64,000 nucleotides of DNA, from NCBI GenBank assembly GCA_963966185.1, contig CAWZYM010000368.1:88884-152883 (forward strand), in the 5' to 3' direction. A model generated the notes under the pieces. The model was given only the letters and a program-made list of their open reading frames with translations, was not told where the DNA came from and ran no database searches. Source of the DNA: Rhabditoides inermis (taxonomy: Eukaryota > Nematoda > Chromadorea > Rhabditida > Rhabditidae). The position numbers and the translations under genes are program-made. Position 1 is the first letter of the stretch. Each line of letters begins with the position of its first letter. Positions 61,810-64,000 of the stretch are shown one piece after another.

Positions 61810-62235
61810 CCAGAAACGGACAGAAACCTGCAAATCATACTCGATACTGTATTCAAATCAAACCATCAATTAATTCAACAAAGATTTGTAGTCAACGCAA
61901 TAGACCACGTAAAAAACGATCAAACGCGGCAAAACACCGATTCTTGTCAACTTCTTTTCACCACCATCATCCTATCAGATAACGCACATGCATCTCGCCT
62001 CGAAACGAGTGAAGCCAAAAGAATCACACATTCTAGGAATCGAAAATTTATACAACTTGCAACAATACAAGAACACAAGCATACCCAAACAAGTCCAGAA
62101 GATCACAATATATAACATTGACGACACGATAGCATTGTGTAGTCTATACAGTCTAAAGGGGCAGTCTCCTTATTGACGACGATTGTATAACTTGAATCTG
62201 CTGATAAACAACTTTTAGATCCACTTCTCCTTCCA
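61810..62235 (-). promoter_or_regulatory. intercistronic region before FOCAD
   Basis: About 425 nt between the stop of the 125-aa gene and the FOCAD ATG. It ends in ATTTGCAG (61828), a 3' splice-site sequence without an upstream coding exon, so a spliced leader is probably added here. The same arrangement precedes the 125-aa gene at 63341-63497, where only 155 nt separate stop and acceptor. Confidence 0.6.
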
Positions 62236-63340
62236 CTACTGTCCCTTGGTGAGTACGTGTCTGGCCTTGGCGAGAATGGCTTCCTGTCGCGCCAACGCCC
62301 CCTCCAGAGCATCCTGGTACTGAAGAAGGCTTTCTCTCTCCGTCTCTCTCTCTCCGTCTCTCTCTCTTCCCTCTCTCTCTCTCCCTTCCTCACCTCCTTC
62401 CTCCCCTCTTCCGGCCGATCGAACCTCCACTGCAGAGCTATCCGCGCAAACTCCGCGTTCACATCGTTGCACGCATCGCGGAACTAAAATAGTGAAAATA
62501 TGAAGTACCTTGAAGACTTGAAGTTGTATGTTTCAGACATTAAATATTCCGGCAGCGATTAATATTAGTACAATAGAGTTATCACAGTCTTACTTCTTAC
62601 ACACACAATGCGAAAACCAGCTTAACTCGCATCTCAAACAATAATTCGAAGAAGCCACCCACGTTCTTGGCGCATATCTCGGACACTTCCTTGGCGTGCT
62701 CCATTGTTGGAGGCTGCTGCGGGATCCTGAAAGAGATTGACATTCCCTCATTCCCTCCCTCTCTCCCTCCCCCACTCTCTCTCTCTCTCTCTCTCCCCCC
62801 CCCCCCCCTCTTACTCTCTCCCTACCTGCTAGTCGTGTTTGCAAGCAGCTGCATCCAATGCAGCATCAGACCGTCCAGGGAGGAGCCTGTAAGGAATAAT
62901 ATTATACACGAATATAAAACACAAGGAATGTGCGAATATGGTCGAATCAGTGATAATGTCAAATTATCTGTTACTAGTAATCTGATCACAACAGGTGAAC
63001 ATTGGTCAGGGAATGCACGTAGTGTTGTGAATTGCTTAAAAACCTCGTTTTCATGAATTCGCAAGCCTTCCATTCTCACCCACTATCACTAATCACATTG
63101 CATCTCGCATCCCTAATATTTCACAGATTTGCTTTCATCTCAGTTGTCTATACTTGGACCGAAACTAATGTCATCGAAGTGTTCGGGAAATATTCGGAAA
63201 GGGAATTGCCGTACGATGAACCGGGGGCTTATACACGTCTACCACTCCTTCCTCCACCCACCCAACTGTGTCTCCTTGAGCGGAGAATTGTCATCCAGAA
63301 GAGAACTCGACTCGTCCCGAGAACCATTCAACACCGACAT
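62236..63340 (-). CDS. small unknown protein, 125 aa, upstream of FOCAD
   Basis: Five exons in consistent phase (63262-63340, 62826-62886, 62663-62726, 62394-62483, 62236-62319; 378 nt). The ATG is 2 nt behind a TTTGCAG acceptor. The first 26 residues are polar and probably disordered (MSVLNGSRDESSSLLDDNSP). After that the protein is helical: SLDGLMLHWMQLLANTTS, TMEHAKEVSEICAKNFRDAC, WRFDRPEEGRK, and a final alanine-rich helix (ALARQEAILAKARHVL). The size and repeated helices resemble small subunits of mediator- or BLOC-type complexes, but no family is recognised. Position directly before FOCAD on the same strand suggests an operon. Confidence 0.8.
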
Positions 63341-63497
63341 TGCTGCAAACAATCGATAAATCAATAAACAACAAACATTTCGAGATAGTACACCGGACAC
63401 GAACCGAATGGGATACGAACACAGGGGCACCAATAAATGAATAATTGTTTATCACCTGCTATGAACACTTCATTCATCACACTTCAGAACAGCACAT

Positions 63498-63928
63498 CTA
63501 ATCGCATGGTTTCAATAAATGGTTTCCACACCGCGAACTAAGATGAAACACGCACCTGTGCTGTGAGGAGATGAAGATGAACATCGAGTAGGCCATGGAT
63601 CTACGTACTTGTTGTGTACGGCCCTCCACAACACCCTTCTCCCTCACTGAAATCGACAAGTAAACAAATGGCACAGACATATTGAAGAGGTAAACAAGTA
63701 AACAACACAACCCACCTGTTCACCCTCCTTAGCTATGTCGTCGCCTTAAAGGAATCGCCATGCAGGAGCACATGCACAACGCGTTCCAAGAGCGTATAGC
63801 ATGACTTGTTGCTGCTGTAATAGCTAGATGTGACATTGAAATATTCAAGAGCACAGCTAAACTCACCTTTTTCGATGAAGATGGTCTCTCCATATGGCGC
63901 GAGCCGAGCAGCACAGCCTATCGGCAGG
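63498..63928 (-). CDS. 3' end of an unknown gene, partial
   Basis: Two exons (63867-63928 and 63498-63646) encode the C-terminal part of a protein that continues beyond the window. It reads LPIGCAARLAPYGETIFIEK, then VREKGVVEGRTQQVRRSM and a hydrophobic AYSMFIFISSQ stretch before the stop at 63498-63500. The second exon also has a GTGCGT donor before the stop, so the true end is uncertain. No family recognised. Confidence 0.5.
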
Positions 63929-64000
63929 CTGAAAAGGTTAAACAGAGACAAAAAGCGAGTTTTTATATCATATAAATGCAAATAAGCAAAACAAAAAAAA

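Overview
The window looks like nuclear DNA of a nematode, plausibly a rhabditine or diplogastrid worm such as Pristionchus; this is inference. Coding DNA is cut into many short GC-rich exons (often 60-200 nt). Start codons repeatedly lie 0-35 nt behind a 3' splice-site sequence with no usable upstream exon, as expected for spliced-leader trans-splicing. Same-strand genes sit in operon-like rows, and the PP1-type phosphatase and tyrosine phosphatases are of the divergent kinds that worms multiply. I built all gene models by hand from splice signals and reading phase; none comes from a database. Layout: 1-5163 has no gene I can support, only satellites, direct repeats and a tRNA-like relic. 5164-14911 (minus) holds a PP1-type phosphatase followed by a predicted mitochondrial helical-repeat protein. 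Divergent from these, 15522-30329 (plus) carries two consecutive predicted mitochondrial PPR-type proteins, the second resembling LRPPRC; one intron of the second contains a complete 202-residue gene on the opposite strand (21196-22043). A 92-residue gene follows (31421-31943). 31975-36198 (minus) has two tandem copies of a protein tyrosine phosphatase: one without its catalytic half, the other with a destroyed active site and frame breaks. 36899-41035 (minus) holds two small unrecognised genes and tRNA-derived foldback repeats. 42226-63928 (minus) is an operon-like row: the tail of an unknown gene, a 125-residue unknown protein, then a focadhesin (FOCAD) homologue of about 43 exons and about 1,340 residues. 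A 3.1-kb FOCAD intron contains a complete 581-residue lysine/glutamate-rich gene on the opposite strand (46289-48608). Three genome-structure themes run through the window. (GA)n tracts start almost exactly at 5' splice sites, mostly with GA on the transcribed-sense strand. The heptamers TACGGTA and TACTGTA fill many short introns and often overlap the donor itself. Foldback elements, including a TA-flanked hairpin family and long inverted repeats with a tRNA-like block in each arm, sit mainly inside introns. No CRISPR array, rRNA, intact tRNA or bacterial-type feature was seen. Functionally, three of the proteins have mitochondrial-type leaders and helical-repeat architecture, so the 5-30 kb stretch may be enriched for mitochondrial gene-expression factors. 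FOCAD is known in vertebrates as a partner of the SKI RNA-decay complex.
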